Shown here piece after piece: positions 41,607-50,586 of a stretch of 64,000 nucleotides of DNA. The stretch is from Alphaproteobacteria bacterium. GTDB lineage: Bacteria > Pseudomonadota > Alphaproteobacteria > Micavibrionales > Micavibrionaceae. The first letter of the stretch is position 1. Every line of letters starts with the position of its first letter. The position numbers and the translations under genes were made by a program. The DNA lies in the NCBI GenBank assembly GCA_016125135.1, contig WGMJ01000003.1:186001-250000 (forward strand), written 5' to 3'. The notes under the pieces were generated by a model. The model did not search any database, was not told the DNA's origin, and saw only the letters and a list, made by a program, of their open reading frames with translations.

Positions 41607-41672
41607 CCCCCTTTTATGCCTGATTTGCGGGTGAAAACCAATAGCGCAAAGCACCGGAGGCCTCTAATAGAT

Positions 41673-41699
41673 TTGACTTTAAAATGGGGTTTCTATAAA
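41673..41699 (+). promoter_or_regulatory. Promoter for tRNA-Leu
   Basis: TTGACT at 41673-41678 and TATAAA at 41694-41699 are separated by 15 bases. The spacing is short, but both boxes match well, and a start about 7 bases later would fall just before the tRNA at 41713. The 106-base gap 41607-41712 holds no other clear element. Confidence 0.55.
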
Positions 41700-41712
41700 T
41701 CTGTCCCCTGCT

Positions 41713-41797
41713 GCCCAGATGGCGAAATTGGTAGACGCACTAGCTTCAGGTGCTAGCGCCGCGAGGCGTGGAGGTTCGAGTCCTCTTCTGGGCACCA
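41713..41797 (+). tRNA. tRNA-Leu (anticodon CAG)
   Basis: An 85-base tRNA with acceptor stem GCCCAGA/TCTGGGC and encoded CCA tail. The D-arm has GGCGAAATTGGTAGACGC and the anticodon stem-loop is CTAGC-TTCAGGT-GCTAG, with anticodon CAG at 41747-41749 (reads CUG). A long class II variable arm (CGCCGCGAGGCG) and a T-arm GAGG-TTCGAGT-CCTC complete it. The extra arm is typical of tRNA-Leu. It lies between the polysaccharide regulator and an RNase D gene. Confidence 0.97.
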
Positions 41798-41842
41798 CTC
41801 AACTTCTTCGCTATAATATGAACCGGAAAGCGAAAGAAAATA

Positions 41843-42457
41843 ATGACGATCACCGTTTACGAAAAAGATATCCCTGCGAACCTCGACCTCGGGAACGCAA
41901 TTGCCGTTGATACCGAAACAATGGGACTGAATACCGAGCGTGACCGATTGTGCCTTGTCCAGCTTTCATCTGGCGATGGCAATGCCCATCTCGTCAAAAT
42001 TGCCGCTGGTCAAAAAGATGCGCCGAATCTGAAAAAGATGCTCGAGAACACAAAAACACTCAAGCTTTTCCACTTCGCACGGTTTGATTTATGCGCGCTA
42101 CGCTTCGGCCTTGGCATTGATTGCCGCCCGATTTATTGCACACGCACAGCCTCACGTTTAGCCCGTACCTATACAGATAAGCACGGACTCAAAGATAATT
42201 GTCGCGAACTTCTTGGTATTGACCTGAACAAGCAGCAACAAACGTCTGACTGGGGTGCTGATGTTTTAAGTGACGACCAGAAAGCCTACGCTGCCAGCGA
42301 TGTGCTTTACCTGCATCAGTTGAAAGAGAAGCTTGATACGATGCTTGCCCGCGAAGGCCGCACCGAACTGGCGCAAGCCTGCTTCGATTTCTTGCCCGCT
42401 CGCGCGCAGCTTGACCTTGCAGGCTGGCCCGAGATCGATATTTTTGCCCACGAATAA
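41843..42457 (+). CDS. rnd: Ribonuclease D (short form)
   Basis: A DEDDy 3'-5' exoribonuclease acting on tRNA and other RNA 3' ends. The 204-residue protein has the three exonuclease motifs: IAVDTETMGL with Asp/Glu (about 20-30), LKLFHFARFDLCAL (about 72-85) and AYAASDVLYLHQLKEKL with the Tyr/Asp pair (about 148-165). It lacks the HRDC domains of E. coli RNase D (about 375 residues), as is usual for alphaproteobacteria. It lies 45 bases after the tRNA-Leu gene and 15 bases before kdsD. Confidence 0.92.
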   Translation: MTITVYEKDIPANLDLGNAIAVDTETMGLNTERDRLCLVQLSSGDGNAHLVKIAAGQKDAPNLKKMLENTKTLKLFHFARFDLCALRFGLGIDCRPIYCTRTASRLARTYTDKHGLKDNCRELLGIDLNKQQQTSDWGADVLSDDQKAYAASDVLYLHQLKEKLDTMLAREGRTELAQACFDFLPARAQLDLAGWPEIDIFAHE

Positions 42458-42472
42458 CTTGTAAAAAGAAAT

Positions 42473-43486
42473 ATGACAGCAACAAACGCCATGACCAAAG
42501 AAACACTTGATGCCAGCGATATCGTTGAAGGCCGCCGCGTCCTGAATGAGGAAGCAGACGCCCTGAAAGCGCTAGCTACATCACTTGATGAAAATTTTAA
42601 TGCCGCTATTAATATGGTTGATAGCTGCCGCCATAATAAAAACGGCCGCCTTGTCGTCACAGGCGTAGGCAAAAGCGGACATGTTGCCCGCAAAATGGTG
42701 GCGACACTCGCCTCCACCGGCACACCGGCTTTATTCGTACACCCTGGTGAAGCGAGCCACGGTGATTTGGGCATGATCACCGGCAATGATGTTGTGCTGG
42801 CGATTTCAAATTCAGGCGAGGCGCCCGAGCTAGCCGTTATTCTTACCTACGTTAAGCGCTTCCATATTCCGCTGATTGCCATTACCAGCAAACCGCAAAG
42901 CACACTGGGCACACATGCCGATATTATTCTAGCGCTTCCGAATTTGCCGGAAGCCTGCCCGAACGGCCTTGCGCCTACAACATCGACAACAATGACAATG
43001 GCACTTGGCGATGCACTTGCCGTTGCACTCCTCAAACGTATTGGCCTCACGCCTGATCAGTTCAAAGTTTTCCACCCGGGCGGGAAATTAGGCCAGCAAC
43101 TGAAGCTTGTTTCTGACCTGATGCTCACACCGCAAGACCTTGCAATGTGCCCCCCCGAAACAACAATGGGTGACGCGCTACTTGTAATGGCCCAGAAAAA
43201 CCTTGGCTCCGTTATTGTTGCGGATAAGGATAGCAAACTACTCGGCATCGTGACCGATGGTGACTTGAAGCGTCATATGGGGCCCGAGCTTCTTACGAAG
43301 AAAATTGAAACCATCATGACGCGTGGCCCACGCAGTATTGCGCCCGAAGTACTGGCCGCCGAAGCAATTGATGTAATGTTACGCCGCGATGGCAGTATGT
43401 TTACTTCACTTGTTGTGACCGACAAAAACAATGTTGTAAAAGGGCTGATCCGCGTGCAGGAATGTCTGCGCGCCGGCTTGATATAG
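42473..43486 (+). CDS. kdsD: Arabinose-5-phosphate isomerase (KdsD/KpsF)
   Basis: Converts ribulose 5-phosphate to arabinose 5-phosphate, the first step of Kdo synthesis for LPS. The 337-residue product has a SIS sugar-isomerase domain (about 45-185) with VVTGVGKSGHVARKMVATLASTGTPALFVHPGEASHGDLGMI and the FHPGGKLGQ motif (about 200-208). It ends with two CBS domains (about 215-335) containing VSDLMLTP and VTDGDLKRH. The first 20 residues form a variable leader. It is the first gene of the kdsD-lptC-lptA LPS unit. Confidence 0.95.
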   Translation: MTATNAMTKETLDASDIVEGRRVLNEEADALKALATSLDENFNAAINMVDSCRHNKNGRLVVTGVGKSGHVARKMVATLASTGTPALFVHPGEASHGDLGMITGNDVVLAISNSGEAPELAVILTYVKRFHIPLIAITSKPQSTLGTHADIILALPNLPEACPNGLAPTTSTTMTMALGDALAVALLKRIGLTPDQFKVFHPGGKLGQQLKLVSDLMLTPQDLAMCPPETTMGDALLVMAQKNLGSVIVADKDSKLLGIVTDGDLKRHMGPELLTKKIETIMTRGPRSIAPEVLAAEAIDVMLRRDGSMFTSLVVTDKNNVVKGLIRVQECLRAGLI

Positions 43487-43492
43487 GCCCGC

Positions 43493-44197
43493 ATGGCAGA
43501 CGCGCCGCAAACGCCTGACCTTGACCATTTTTTGGGCCGAAAACGTAAAACGCGCGCACCACTTCGCTTCATCAATATCCGTACAAAATGGATGCGCCGC
43601 ATCCGCATCCTTATTCCTGTGCTCGGGCTTATTGTCCTTGCGGTTTTGTTTCTTGTACCGCAATTCCACAATGACCGCTTCGAATTTTTACCACAGATGA
43701 AAACTGCACCTGCCGAGAAACAGAAAGACACGGCAATTGATGCCGCTCAAACAGAAAATGAACTAGCAAACCCGCGCTTTGAGTCGCGCGATGAGGATAA
43801 CCAGCCCTACACAGTAACCGCAGAGCGTGCCTTCCAGAAGCGTGGCGACCTTGATAATATCTTCCTTGAAAAGCCGGTAGCCGATATCACACTGAAAACC
43901 GGAGACTGGCTAGCCTTAAAGTCACAGACCGGCACATACAGGCAAAACGAGCAGAAAATTGACCTGCACGATAATGTTAAAATTTTCTACGACAAAGGCT
44001 ACACGTTTGACCTTGAAAGTATGCAGATTGATATAAAAAACCAGCATGCGGCCAGCCCCGACCCCGTGACAGGGCAAGGCCCCTTAGGTACACTGGAGGC
44101 CAACGGCATGGTATTGGATGCGAAATCGAAAACGATTACATTCCAAGGCCCTGCCAAAATGATTTTTGATACAGATAATAAAAATGAAACCAATTAA
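43493..44197 (+). CDS. lptC: LPS export bitopic protein LptC
   Basis: LptC joins the inner-membrane LptB2FG complex to the periplasmic LptA bridge. The 234-residue product has a cytosolic, basic N-terminus (residues 1-40), a TM (about 42-61, IRILIPVLGLIVLAVLFLVPQF) and a periplasmic beta-jellyroll region (about 80-230). The latter contains NPRFESRDEDNQPYTVTAERAFQK and LKSQTGTYRQNEQKIDLHDNVKIFYDKGYTFDLESMQIDIKN, as in the LptC/YrbK fold. It follows kdsD by 6 bases and its end overlaps lptA by 14 bases. Confidence 0.93.
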   Translation: MADAPQTPDLDHFLGRKRKTRAPLRFINIRTKWMRRIRILIPVLGLIVLAVLFLVPQFHNDRFEFLPQMKTAPAEKQKDTAIDAAQTENELANPRFESRDEDNQPYTVTAERAFQKRGDLDNIFLEKPVADITLKTGDWLALKSQTGTYRQNEQKIDLHDNVKIFYDKGYTFDLESMQIDIKNQHAASPDPVTGQGPLGTLEANGMVLDAKSKTITFQGPAKMIFDTDNKNETN

Positions 44198-44954
44198 TTT
44201 CCCTCTATGCCTTCTGGCATTGCTTTTTATAGCGCCCGCACAAGCGGCCCCCGTAGAGATTACGGCTGACGGCGCGCTGGAATGGAAGCAAGAACAAAAA
44301 CAATATATTGCCAGCGGTAACGCCATGGCGAAGCAAGGTGATACCACTATTAAAGCCGAAACGTTGACTGCGGATTACACAGCGAATGATGCCGGCAAAA
44401 CCGATATTACAAAAGTAACAGCAATAGGCGGCGTAACTATTACATCAGGTGAAACTGTTATTACAGGCAACAAAGCTGTTTACGACTTAAAAAAAGGCTA
44501 TGCTGAAATCACAGGCGACAAACTAGCACTCACAGGTAAAGACTTGAATGTAACTGCCACAGAACGTTTTGAATATTGGGACAAAGAACGCAAAATCGTG
44601 GCTGTTGGCAATGCAGTCGTAATAAAAGGCAAAGACCAGATGCAAAGCGCACGCATTGAGGCATGGCTCGGCAAGAACGCACAAACCGGACAGGATGAAA
44701 TTGTCCGCGTTGAGGCCAAGGGCAATGTGAAGCTTGTATCTGATGGTAATATTGCAACAGGTAATGCAGGTACTTATGACGGCAAAACAGGCAAGGCCAA
44801 TCTACAAGGCAATGTTGAAGTAAAGCAAGGTGAGAACGTGATTACCGGTGACCAAGCCGATGTTGACCTCAATAATAAAACGAGTGCCATAAAAACAACT
44901 TCACCCGGGCAAGGCCGGGTGAAGGGCATCTTTGTTCCTGAAAAACAGAATTAA
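44184..44954 (+). CDS. lptA: LPS export periplasmic bridge protein LptA
   Basis: LptA forms the periplasmic bridge carrying LPS from LptC to LptD. The 256-residue product has a signal peptide (about residues 1-21, FIAPAQAAP). The OstA-like beta-jellyroll follows, with VEITADGALEWKQEQKQYIASGNAMAKQGDTTIKAETLTADY (about 23-64) and repeated strands such as GNVKLVSDGNIATGNAGTYDGKTGKANLQGNVEVKQGENVITGDQADVDLNNKTSAIKT. The ATG 44184 is preferred to an upstream TTG because the signal peptide starts there. Its 3' end carries a perfect 10-bp inverted repeat (44899-44924). Confidence 0.93.
   Translation: MKPINFPLCLLALLFIAPAQAAPVEITADGALEWKQEQKQYIASGNAMAKQGDTTIKAETLTADYTANDAGKTDITKVTAIGGVTITSGETVITGNKAVYDLKKGYAEITGDKLALTGKDLNVTATERFEYWDKERKIVAVGNAVVIKGKDQMQSARIEAWLGKNAQTGQDEIVRVEAKGNVKLVSDGNIATGNAGTYDGKTGKANLQGNVEVKQGENVITGDQADVDLNNKTSAIKTTSPGQGRVKGIFVPEKQN
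44899..44924. repeat. Perfect inverted repeat at the lptA 3' end
   Basis: CTTCACCCGG at 44899-44908 pairs perfectly with CCGGGTGAAG at 44915-44924 around a 6-base GCAAGG loop, inside the last ~20 codons of lptA. It is not followed by a T run on the plus strand, so it is not a classic terminator. It might stabilise mRNA ends of the convergent lptA and 44959 genes. The codons it spans are ordinary. Confidence 0.5.
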
Positions 44955-44958
44955 TTCT

Positions 44959-45756
44959 TTATTGCTTATAAGGCATAAAGGTAGGTGCATAAGGGGCAAC
45001 GATGCTTTGCGCCTCACCGCTGATTTCAAGCGCATCAATCGCTGAATCAAGCATGAACTTCAGGTCACTCTCCCCTTTTTTAACCGCCATAACACTTGCG
45101 AAACTTCTGATAGGTGTTTGGCCAGCAATAGCTTTTAGTTTCGTTTTGTTGTTTTTATTAAAGGCATCTAGGTTATCAAGATCACATAGAGATACATCCG
45201 CCTTACCGGTTGCAACGCTTAAAACCACATGGGAGGGATCAGAAAATTCGGGTAAAGCATAGCTGCTCGACAAAGGAAATTTACTTTCTTTAATTTTCTG
45301 TGCGACGTCGTTCTCGACATACGCAATTTTGATATCTGGTTTATTAACACTATCGAGCGTTTTATCAAAACGCTTATCGTTCGCGCGGGAGCAGCCAAAA
45401 AGACCATTGAGATAAATGGGGCGCGTCAGCAATGCAGCACGCGCACGTTGACCCGATTGCCACACAGGCACACACATTACATCAAAGCGATTTGCATTGA
45501 GCCCTTCTTGAAAGTTACCCCAGCCCACTTCTTCAGCCCATTCAAGCTTCAAATCAAGCTCGCGGGCTAAAGCACTCATATATTCGTATGAGAGGCCTGA
45601 CATTTCGCCTGTATTCGGATCTTTATTTATATAAGGTGGCCAAACAACGTAGCCGCAACGAATCGCTCCACTTTTCTCGATACGATCAAGTCCACCAGCA
45701 GCATAAGCGCTGCAAGAAAGCAGAACAACAATAAGAGAAATAAAAATTCTTAACAT
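44959..45756 (-). CDS. Orphan periplasmic amino-acid-type ABC binding protein (SBP family 3)
   Basis: A 265-residue secreted solute-binding protein with signal peptide (about 1-20, LSCSAYAAG) and the SBP-family-3 fold: GYVVWPPYINKDPNTGEMSGLSYEYMSALARELDLKLEWAEEVGWGNFQEGLNANRFDVMCVPVW (about 35-100). These proteins deliver small polar ligands, usually amino acids, to an ABC permease. Neither permease nor ATPase lies beside it. It overlaps the nicotinamidase stop as TGATG and thus belongs to the NAD-salvage cassette, but its ligand is unknown. A nicotinate-like or unrelated ligand cannot be told from sequence. Confidence 0.88.
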   Translation of the reverse strand: MLRIFISLIVVLLSCSAYAAGGLDRIEKSGAIRCGYVVWPPYINKDPNTGEMSGLSYEYMSALARELDLKLEWAEEVGWGNFQEGLNANRFDVMCVPVWQSGQRARAALLTRPIYLNGLFGCSRANDKRFDKTLDSVNKPDIKIAYVENDVAQKIKESKFPLSSSYALPEFSDPSHVVLSVATGKADVSLCDLDNLDAFNKNNKTKLKAIAGQTPIRSFASVMAVKKGESDLKFMLDSAIDALEISGEAQSIVAPYAPTFMPYKQ

Positions 45757-46502
45757 CAGAAGTTAAATTCGTATTTTTTCTCGGGCTGGGGCTTTCCCGC
45801 ATATTGTGGAAGCTCGGCAGCTGTAATGTATTTGACGCCCTTTGCTTCCAGTTCTGCACGTTTTGCAACAGCAGCTTCCGCATTCAGTGGCCTTGTCCCC
45901 TCAAGAACAATGTAAACATTGAAACCCTCATCAACAAGATCAGAGGCGTTGTCTGCCACACAGATCTCTTCGCAAAGGCCAGTCAAGAAAACATCTGTTT
46001 TGCCCTTTTCACGAAGCAGTTCTACAAGCGATTTTCCTGTATGTGGCCCATGATCAAAACGTGGCGCCGTACCATTTTTATCACGCACACCGGAAAGAGA
46101 GTCCACCATTCTGTCTGTACCCTTACGAAGAACCGGAACGTTATTACGCTCAATAGCCGCTTCAATTTTTGGCATATAGCGCGCACCTTCAGAATTTTTC
46201 ACACAATGAACATTCCAGCACAGCTGTTTGCCAAAGGGTGTATCAATTTCCGTGAAAGAAGGTACACCGCGTGTTGGACCAAATGTATCATGGTCCTCAT
46301 CATGCCAGTCGGCCGTAGCCGCGTTATTGTCTTCGGCATTCTCGCCTTGCGCAAAGGCATCAATCATATCCGCACAGAATTCTTGGGTATCCCATCCACC
46401 GGGAACCTGCATCGGTGCACCCTCTTTGCCGAAATCATTTTGGCCATCCACATGAAGGTGGACCGCTTCAGGCTTTACTTCAAAATAAGGTACAAGTGAC
46501 AT
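45756..46502 (-). CDS. pncA: Nicotinamidase (isochorismatase family)
   Basis: Hydrolyses nicotinamide to nicotinate and ammonia in NAD salvage. The 248-residue protein carries the triad Asp19 (HVDGQNDF), Lys127 (VLRKGTD) and Cys181 (GLCEEICVADNA), and the metal-binding Asp65/His67/His71 (DWHDEDH). It is longer than E. coli PncA by about 30 residues, mainly at the C-terminus. It lies 20 bases after the NAPRTase gene on the same strand and overlaps the periplasmic binding protein by one base. Confidence 0.92.
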   Translation of the reverse strand: MSLVPYFEVKPEAVHLHVDGQNDFGKEGAPMQVPGGWDTQEFCADMIDAFAQGENAEDNNAATADWHDEDHDTFGPTRGVPSFTEIDTPFGKQLCWNVHCVKNSEGARYMPKIEAAIERNNVPVLRKGTDRMVDSLSGVRDKNGTAPRFDHGPHTGKSLVELLREKGKTDVFLTGLCEEICVADNASDLVDEGFNVYIVLEGTRPLNAEAAVAKRAELEAKGVKYITAAELPQYAGKPQPEKKYEFNF

Positions 46503-46522
46503 TTTCTTTTCTCCTTTAAAAA

Positions 46523-48409
46523 TTACGGTTCGTATCTCTCGTTAAAGTCGCCAATGCCGGCAGATCCTGCGCGATGCAGGTGCTGTGCTTCGCAAGCACG
46601 GCGATGCTCCATCAATTTATAATCAAAATAAACGGGCATTTTTGCAACGGGGGGCGGTAGCATTTCTGTAAGCGCATCCACACTAACCTCGAACGTGCTC
46701 TCACCGGCTTTCTGGGCATGCTTGAACCAACGTAAGAGCTGATCTTTTGCAACATCATCAGCCGCCGGGTAGATTTCCTTGAGGGCCGCAGGCAGTGTTG
46801 CAAGCTCGGCACGAACAAATTTATTTTGTGCTGCCTTATCTGTTGTCATCTCTGTTGATCCGGGGAAGCGTGGGCGCTGCGGCCATTCATAAACCGTGTC
46901 ACCATTTGCATCAATCATCGGCACGAGCGCATCTTTATAAGGCATGTCCCCGATTGTAATTTCTTTTGAAAAGTCCTTGGCGCTGACTGCGCGCCCCTGT
47001 TCATCCAGTCCGTAGCGCACATCATAAATAACCGAGAAAGCAATCGTGCTATCTTCATTATAATAACGGCGCATATCAAGCACACCGGGGTTTGAGGATT
47101 TTGCGGGCGCTTCTACACATATTTTCATGGTCGAGCGCAGTTCACCTGTTGGTTCCATATCGTCATTGAATATTTCAATAGCAGAGGATTTGAAAACAAT
47201 CCCGACTGGCGGCACGTGTGAAATGGAGGTTCCCACACCGTGCGGGCCATGATACGCCCCTTGCGCGCGCATTTTGCCAATAGAATATTCATCAAGCCCG
47301 TCAGCAGGTGCAACCAGCACATTGCAAAGCGGTGCCGCCTCTTTTAGTAAATCTTCATCACTGATCGTTGCAAGGCGCGTGGCATCAAAACCCGGCGCAA
47401 ACCCTGCTTCTACAAACTTACGCAAAGCAATAAGCGAATATTTCGCAAGATCATCGGAATCAAACCGCACACCGTAATTGCCGCCATGCCCCAAAGCACG
47501 GAGCTCTTTGATAACCGTAATAGCGTTATCAATGCCCTGTATCGGGTCATAGGTATCGCAAAGCAGAATGCCATCATCAGGGTGTGCAAAAGCGTAAGAG
47601 CGGAATGCATCACGCGTTAAAGCCTTTTGCAGCTTTTTAATTTCTCCAGCTTCTTCCATACGGAAAAATTCAGCGAGCGGAATATCAGACAGTTCAAAAT
47701 CATGGTTTTGCACCCAGGCATGGTCCATTGTGCCAGCCCAAACCTGCCCGAATAATTCAGCAGCAGCCCCCGTTGAGGTGCTCGTGAAGCCACCCATTTC
47801 AGCATCAATCGAGCTTTCAATTGCGGAACCGAGTGATGAACCGCGGCGTAACCCCTGCACGCTCGCACGGCCTTTTGGTGAGCCACTTTCATGTTCTTTC
47901 TCGAGCGCAAGCATAATACGTGCTGCACGGGTCACTGTTGCAATTTTTCCGTTATGGAAGCAGAGATCCGGTGACTCCAAAAGTTTCACCGCGCCAATCG
48001 GCCCTTGGAAACGCGCAACGACTTCCTGTGGGAAGAAGACTGAGCCATCTGGCAAAGCGTCTATGCGGATTTTTGCAAAGTCTTTTTTCAAATCATGTTG
48101 TAACCAGTGCAAAAACTCATCGGGGTATTTTTGTTTGCCGGTAGAGGTGCGGATTGAACGCAAGCGGTCAATATTATGTTGGGTAAAACCGCTCTCTTTC
48201 CAGATATTCAAAAGTTCGACGATTGTCTCAACGCCCGCAACAATCCCGAAGCCACCATTTTGTGGCTCTTTGCGGCCAAAAGCATATGTCGCGTAGTCAG
48301 CGCTCGCGCGGCCTTCGCGCCAGTAAGCATATAGAGTTGTAATATGATAGGCATCAACGCCCAGCGGGGTGAGAACGCGGTCGCTATAAATATCCTTTAA
48401 CAAACCCAT
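46523..48409 (-). CDS. pncB: Nicotinate phosphoribosyltransferase
   Basis: Joins nicotinate with PRPP to give nicotinate mononucleotide. The 628-residue protein contains the NAPRTase core motifs: LTPLGVDAYHITTLYAYW (about 13-30), the substrate region RRGSSLGSAIESSIDAEMGGFTSTSTGAAAELFGQVWAGTMDHAW (about 188-232) and GGNYGVRFDSDDLAKYSLIALRKFVEAGF (about 310-340). The GTSISHVPPVGIVFKSSAIEIFNDD region follows. It is about 150-200 residues longer than the common bacterial enzyme, with extra sequence in the C-terminal third. It is the first gene of the minus-strand cassette and divergent from lptB (104-base gap). Confidence 0.92.
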   Translation of the reverse strand: MGLLKDIYSDRVLTPLGVDAYHITTLYAYWREGRASADYATYAFGRKEPQNGGFGIVAGVETIVELLNIWKESGFTQHNIDRLRSIRTSTGKQKYPDEFLHWLQHDLKKDFAKIRIDALPDGSVFFPQEVVARFQGPIGAVKLLESPDLCFHNGKIATVTRAARIMLALEKEHESGSPKGRASVQGLRRGSSLGSAIESSIDAEMGGFTSTSTGAAAELFGQVWAGTMDHAWVQNHDFELSDIPLAEFFRMEEAGEIKKLQKALTRDAFRSYAFAHPDDGILLCDTYDPIQGIDNAITVIKELRALGHGGNYGVRFDSDDLAKYSLIALRKFVEAGFAPGFDATRLATISDEDLLKEAAPLCNVLVAPADGLDEYSIGKMRAQGAYHGPHGVGTSISHVPPVGIVFKSSAIEIFNDDMEPTGELRSTMKICVEAPAKSSNPGVLDMRRYYNEDSTIAFSVIYDVRYGLDEQGRAVSAKDFSKEITIGDMPYKDALVPMIDANGDTVYEWPQRPRFPGSTEMTTDKAAQNKFVRAELATLPAALKEIYPAADDVAKDQLLRWFKHAQKAGESTFEVSVDALTEMLPPPVAKMPVYFDYKLMEHRRACEAQHLHRAGSAGIGDFNERYEP

Positions 48410-48513
48410 CTTTACCTCTTTTATTAATTTCAGCTTTTATAGCCCGTTATTTTGCGTAATACAAGATATGTTTTGCGCTGCGGCACCCTTTTATGGTAGG
48501 TTTTTCGTCCTGA

Positions 48514-49305
48514 ATGACCGAAAAGACCCCGCCTTCCACAGGGCAAGCAAGCCCCCATTTACGCCCTGTACGCCGTGGTTTGATCGCGGAAGGGCTGGCA
48601 AAAACCTATAAAAAGCGCCAAGTGCTGAAAAATGTCTCGCTCACGGTACAAAAAGGCGAGTCTATTGCGCTGCTCGGCCCCAATGGCGCTGGAAAAACAA
48701 CCTGCTTTTATATCCTCACCGGTCTGATACGCCCTGATGCGGGCAAAATATTGCTCGATGGTATTGAGATCACCGCGCTGCCAATGTACCGCCGCGCACG
48801 CCTTGGCATTGGCTATCTCCCGCAAGAAAGCTCGATCTTCCGCGGCCTGACCGTGGAACAAAATATACAGGCTGTTCTCGAAGCGCAGGATTTGAATAGC
48901 GAAGACCAAGGGCATTTCTTGGAAGCGCTGCTCGCCGAGTTTTCAATCCAGCATATCCGCCGCTCGCCCGCGATGGCACTTTCAGGCGGTGAACGTAGAC
49001 GCGTTGAAATTGCCCGTGCACTGGCTGCCCGCCCGCAATTTATTCTACTTGATGAGCCGCTAGCAGGGATTGACCCGATTGCCATCAGCGATATCCGTAA
49101 CCTTGTTTCAACCCTTAAAAACAAAGGCATCGGCGTAATTATTACCGATCACAATGTCCGCGACACACTGGATATTGTCGACCGCGCCTATATTCTGCAT
49201 GATGGCAAAGTCCTCACCGAAGGCACGCCCGAGCAAATCGTCAATAACGAAGATGTGCGCCGCGTTTACTTGGGTGAGAATTTTAATTACGGCACAGCAC
49301 AATGA
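48514..49305 (+). CDS. lptB: LPS export ATPase LptB
   Basis: LptB is the ATPase of the LptB2FG LPS extractor. The 263-residue product has an N-terminal extension of about 25 residues rich in Ser/Thr/Arg, then an ABC domain with Walker [10 protein letters not shown] (about 55-63), Q-loop [17 protein letters not shown] and signature [15 protein letters not shown] (about 154-168). Walker B is [13 protein letters not shown] (about 171-183) and the H-loop is [10 protein letters not shown]. It belongs with lptC-lptA, but is separated from them by the NAD-salvage genes. The start ATG overlaps nothing; the end overlaps tyrS by 4 bases (ATGA). Confidence 0.95.
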   Translation: MTEKTPPSTGQASPHLRPVRRGLIAEGLAKTYKKRQVLKNVSLTVQKGESIALLGPNGAGKTTCFYILTGLIRPDAGKILLDGIEITALPMYRRARLGIGYLPQESSIFRGLTVEQNIQAVLEAQDLNSEDQGHFLEALLAEFSIQHIRRSPAMALSGGERRRVEIARALAARPQFILLDEPLAGIDPIAISDIRNLVSTLKNKGIGVIITDHNVRDTLDIVDRAYILHDGKVLTEGTPEQIVNNEDVRRVYLGENFNYGTAQ

Positions 49306-50573
49306 CAGAAAAATTCAAATCAAAATTCATGAATATTATGCAAGAGCGTGGCTTCCTGCACCAATGTTCGAATCCTGAAGCGCTTGATGCCGCCCTTGTT
49401 GAAGCCGACAAAACCGGCAAACCGCTTTCCGCTTATATTGGTTACGACGCAACAGCACAGAGCCTTCATGTAGGGAACCTGCTTGGCACTATGATGCTGT
49501 ACTGGTGGCAGCAATGTGGTAACGCACCAGTCACACTGATGGGCGGCGGCACAACATTGGTTGGTGACCCGTCAGGCAAAGACGAACAGCGCAAACTGCT
49601 TGACCTCGCTGCTATCAACCAGAATATCAATAGCATCAAGGGCGTATTCGCACAGTTCTTGCGTTACGGCAATAAACCTGCAGACGCTGTGATGATCAAC
49701 AATGCCGAGTGGTTATTGCATTTGAACTATCTCGAGTTTTTGCGCGATTACGGGCGGCATTTCTCGGTAAATCGTATGCTCTCAATGGATTCCGTGAAGC
49801 TACGCCTTGACCGTGAACAAACGCTCAGCTTTCTCGAATTCAATTACATGATCTTGCAAGGCTATGACTTCCTTGAGCTATACCGCCGCATGGGCGTAAC
49901 GGTACAGATGGGCGGGTCTGACCAATGGGGCAACATCATTAACGGAGTCGAACTTGGCCGCCGTGTTGATTCTGTCGAGCTTTTTGCACTCACCTCGCCA
50001 CTTCTCACAACATCATCGGGCGCAAAAATGGGCAAGAGCGTGAACGGCGCCATCTGGCTGAATGCTGATATGCTCAGCCCCTATGATTACTATCAATATT
50101 GGCGCAACACGGAAGATGCCGATGTTGTGCGCTTCGCAAAGCTTTACACCCTTATGCCGATGGATGAGATAGAGAAGCTCGCGAAACTGCAAGGTGCCGA
50201 GATTAACGAAGCAAAGAAAATCCTCGCTTTTGAAGTGACAAAACTTTGCCACGGCGAGAAAGCGGCACTAGAAGCGCAGGAAACCGCACGCAAAGTCTTT
50301 GAAGAGGGTGCCAGTGGCGATAATTTGCCAAGCATTACAATAGAAGCCGCGCGCCTGCAAAGCGGCATTGCACTGATTGATTTGCTTGCCGAAAGCGGTC
50401 TTGTAGAAAGCAAAGGCGAAGCCAAACGCCTGATACAAGGTGGCGGCGCACGCATTAACAATGAAGCGGTTGCCGATTTACAAAAGGTCGTGAGCGCCAA
50501 TGATATTCAAGCAGATGGTTCGATTAAACTATCGGCCGGTAAGAAAAAGCACGCGCTTGTAAAATCACAATAA
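49302..50573 (+). CDS. tyrS: Tyrosyl-tRNA synthetase
   Basis: Class I synthetase that charges tRNA-Tyr. The 423-residue product has the HIGH-like motif SLHVGNLLG (about 55-63), [15 protein letters not shown] and the tyrosine pocket [15 protein letters not shown]. The KMSKS-like motif is GAKMGKS (about 241-247), and the C-terminal S4 RNA-binding domain (about 350-420) has [36 protein letters not shown]. It overlaps lptB and is followed 13 bases later by an ABC transporter set. In related genomes rpoN often follows lptB; here tyrS does. Confidence 0.97.
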   Translation: MTEKFKSKFMNIMQERGFLHQCSNPEALDAALVEADKTGKPLSAYIGYDATAQSLHVGNLLGTMMLYWWQQCGNAPVTLMGGGTTLVGDPSGKDEQRKLLDLAAINQNINSIKGVFAQFLRYGNKPADAVMINNAEWLLHLNYLEFLRDYGRHFSVNRMLSMDSVKLRLDREQTLSFLEFNYMILQGYDFLELYRRMGVTVQMGGSDQWGNIINGVELGRRVDSVELFALTSPLLTTSSGAKMGKSVNGAIWLNADMLSPYDYYQYWRNTEDADVVRFAKLYTLMPMDEIEKLAKLQGAEINEAKKILAFEVTKLCHGEKAALEAQETARKVFEEGASGDNLPSITIEAARLQSGIALIDLLAESGLVESKGEAKRLIQGGGARINNEAVADLQKVVSANDIQADGSIKLSAGKKKHALVKSQ

Positions 50574-50586
50574 GGAGGCCCTCCCT

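Noticed and set aside
45804-46499. 231-codon plus-strand frame antisense to the nicotinamidase
   Set aside because: Shadow of pncA, whose catalytic triad is intact on the minus strand.
50574-50586. Thiamine (TPP) riboswitch upstream of the NMT1-like binding protein
   Set aside because: The gap is only 13 bases and holds no conserved riboswitch core.
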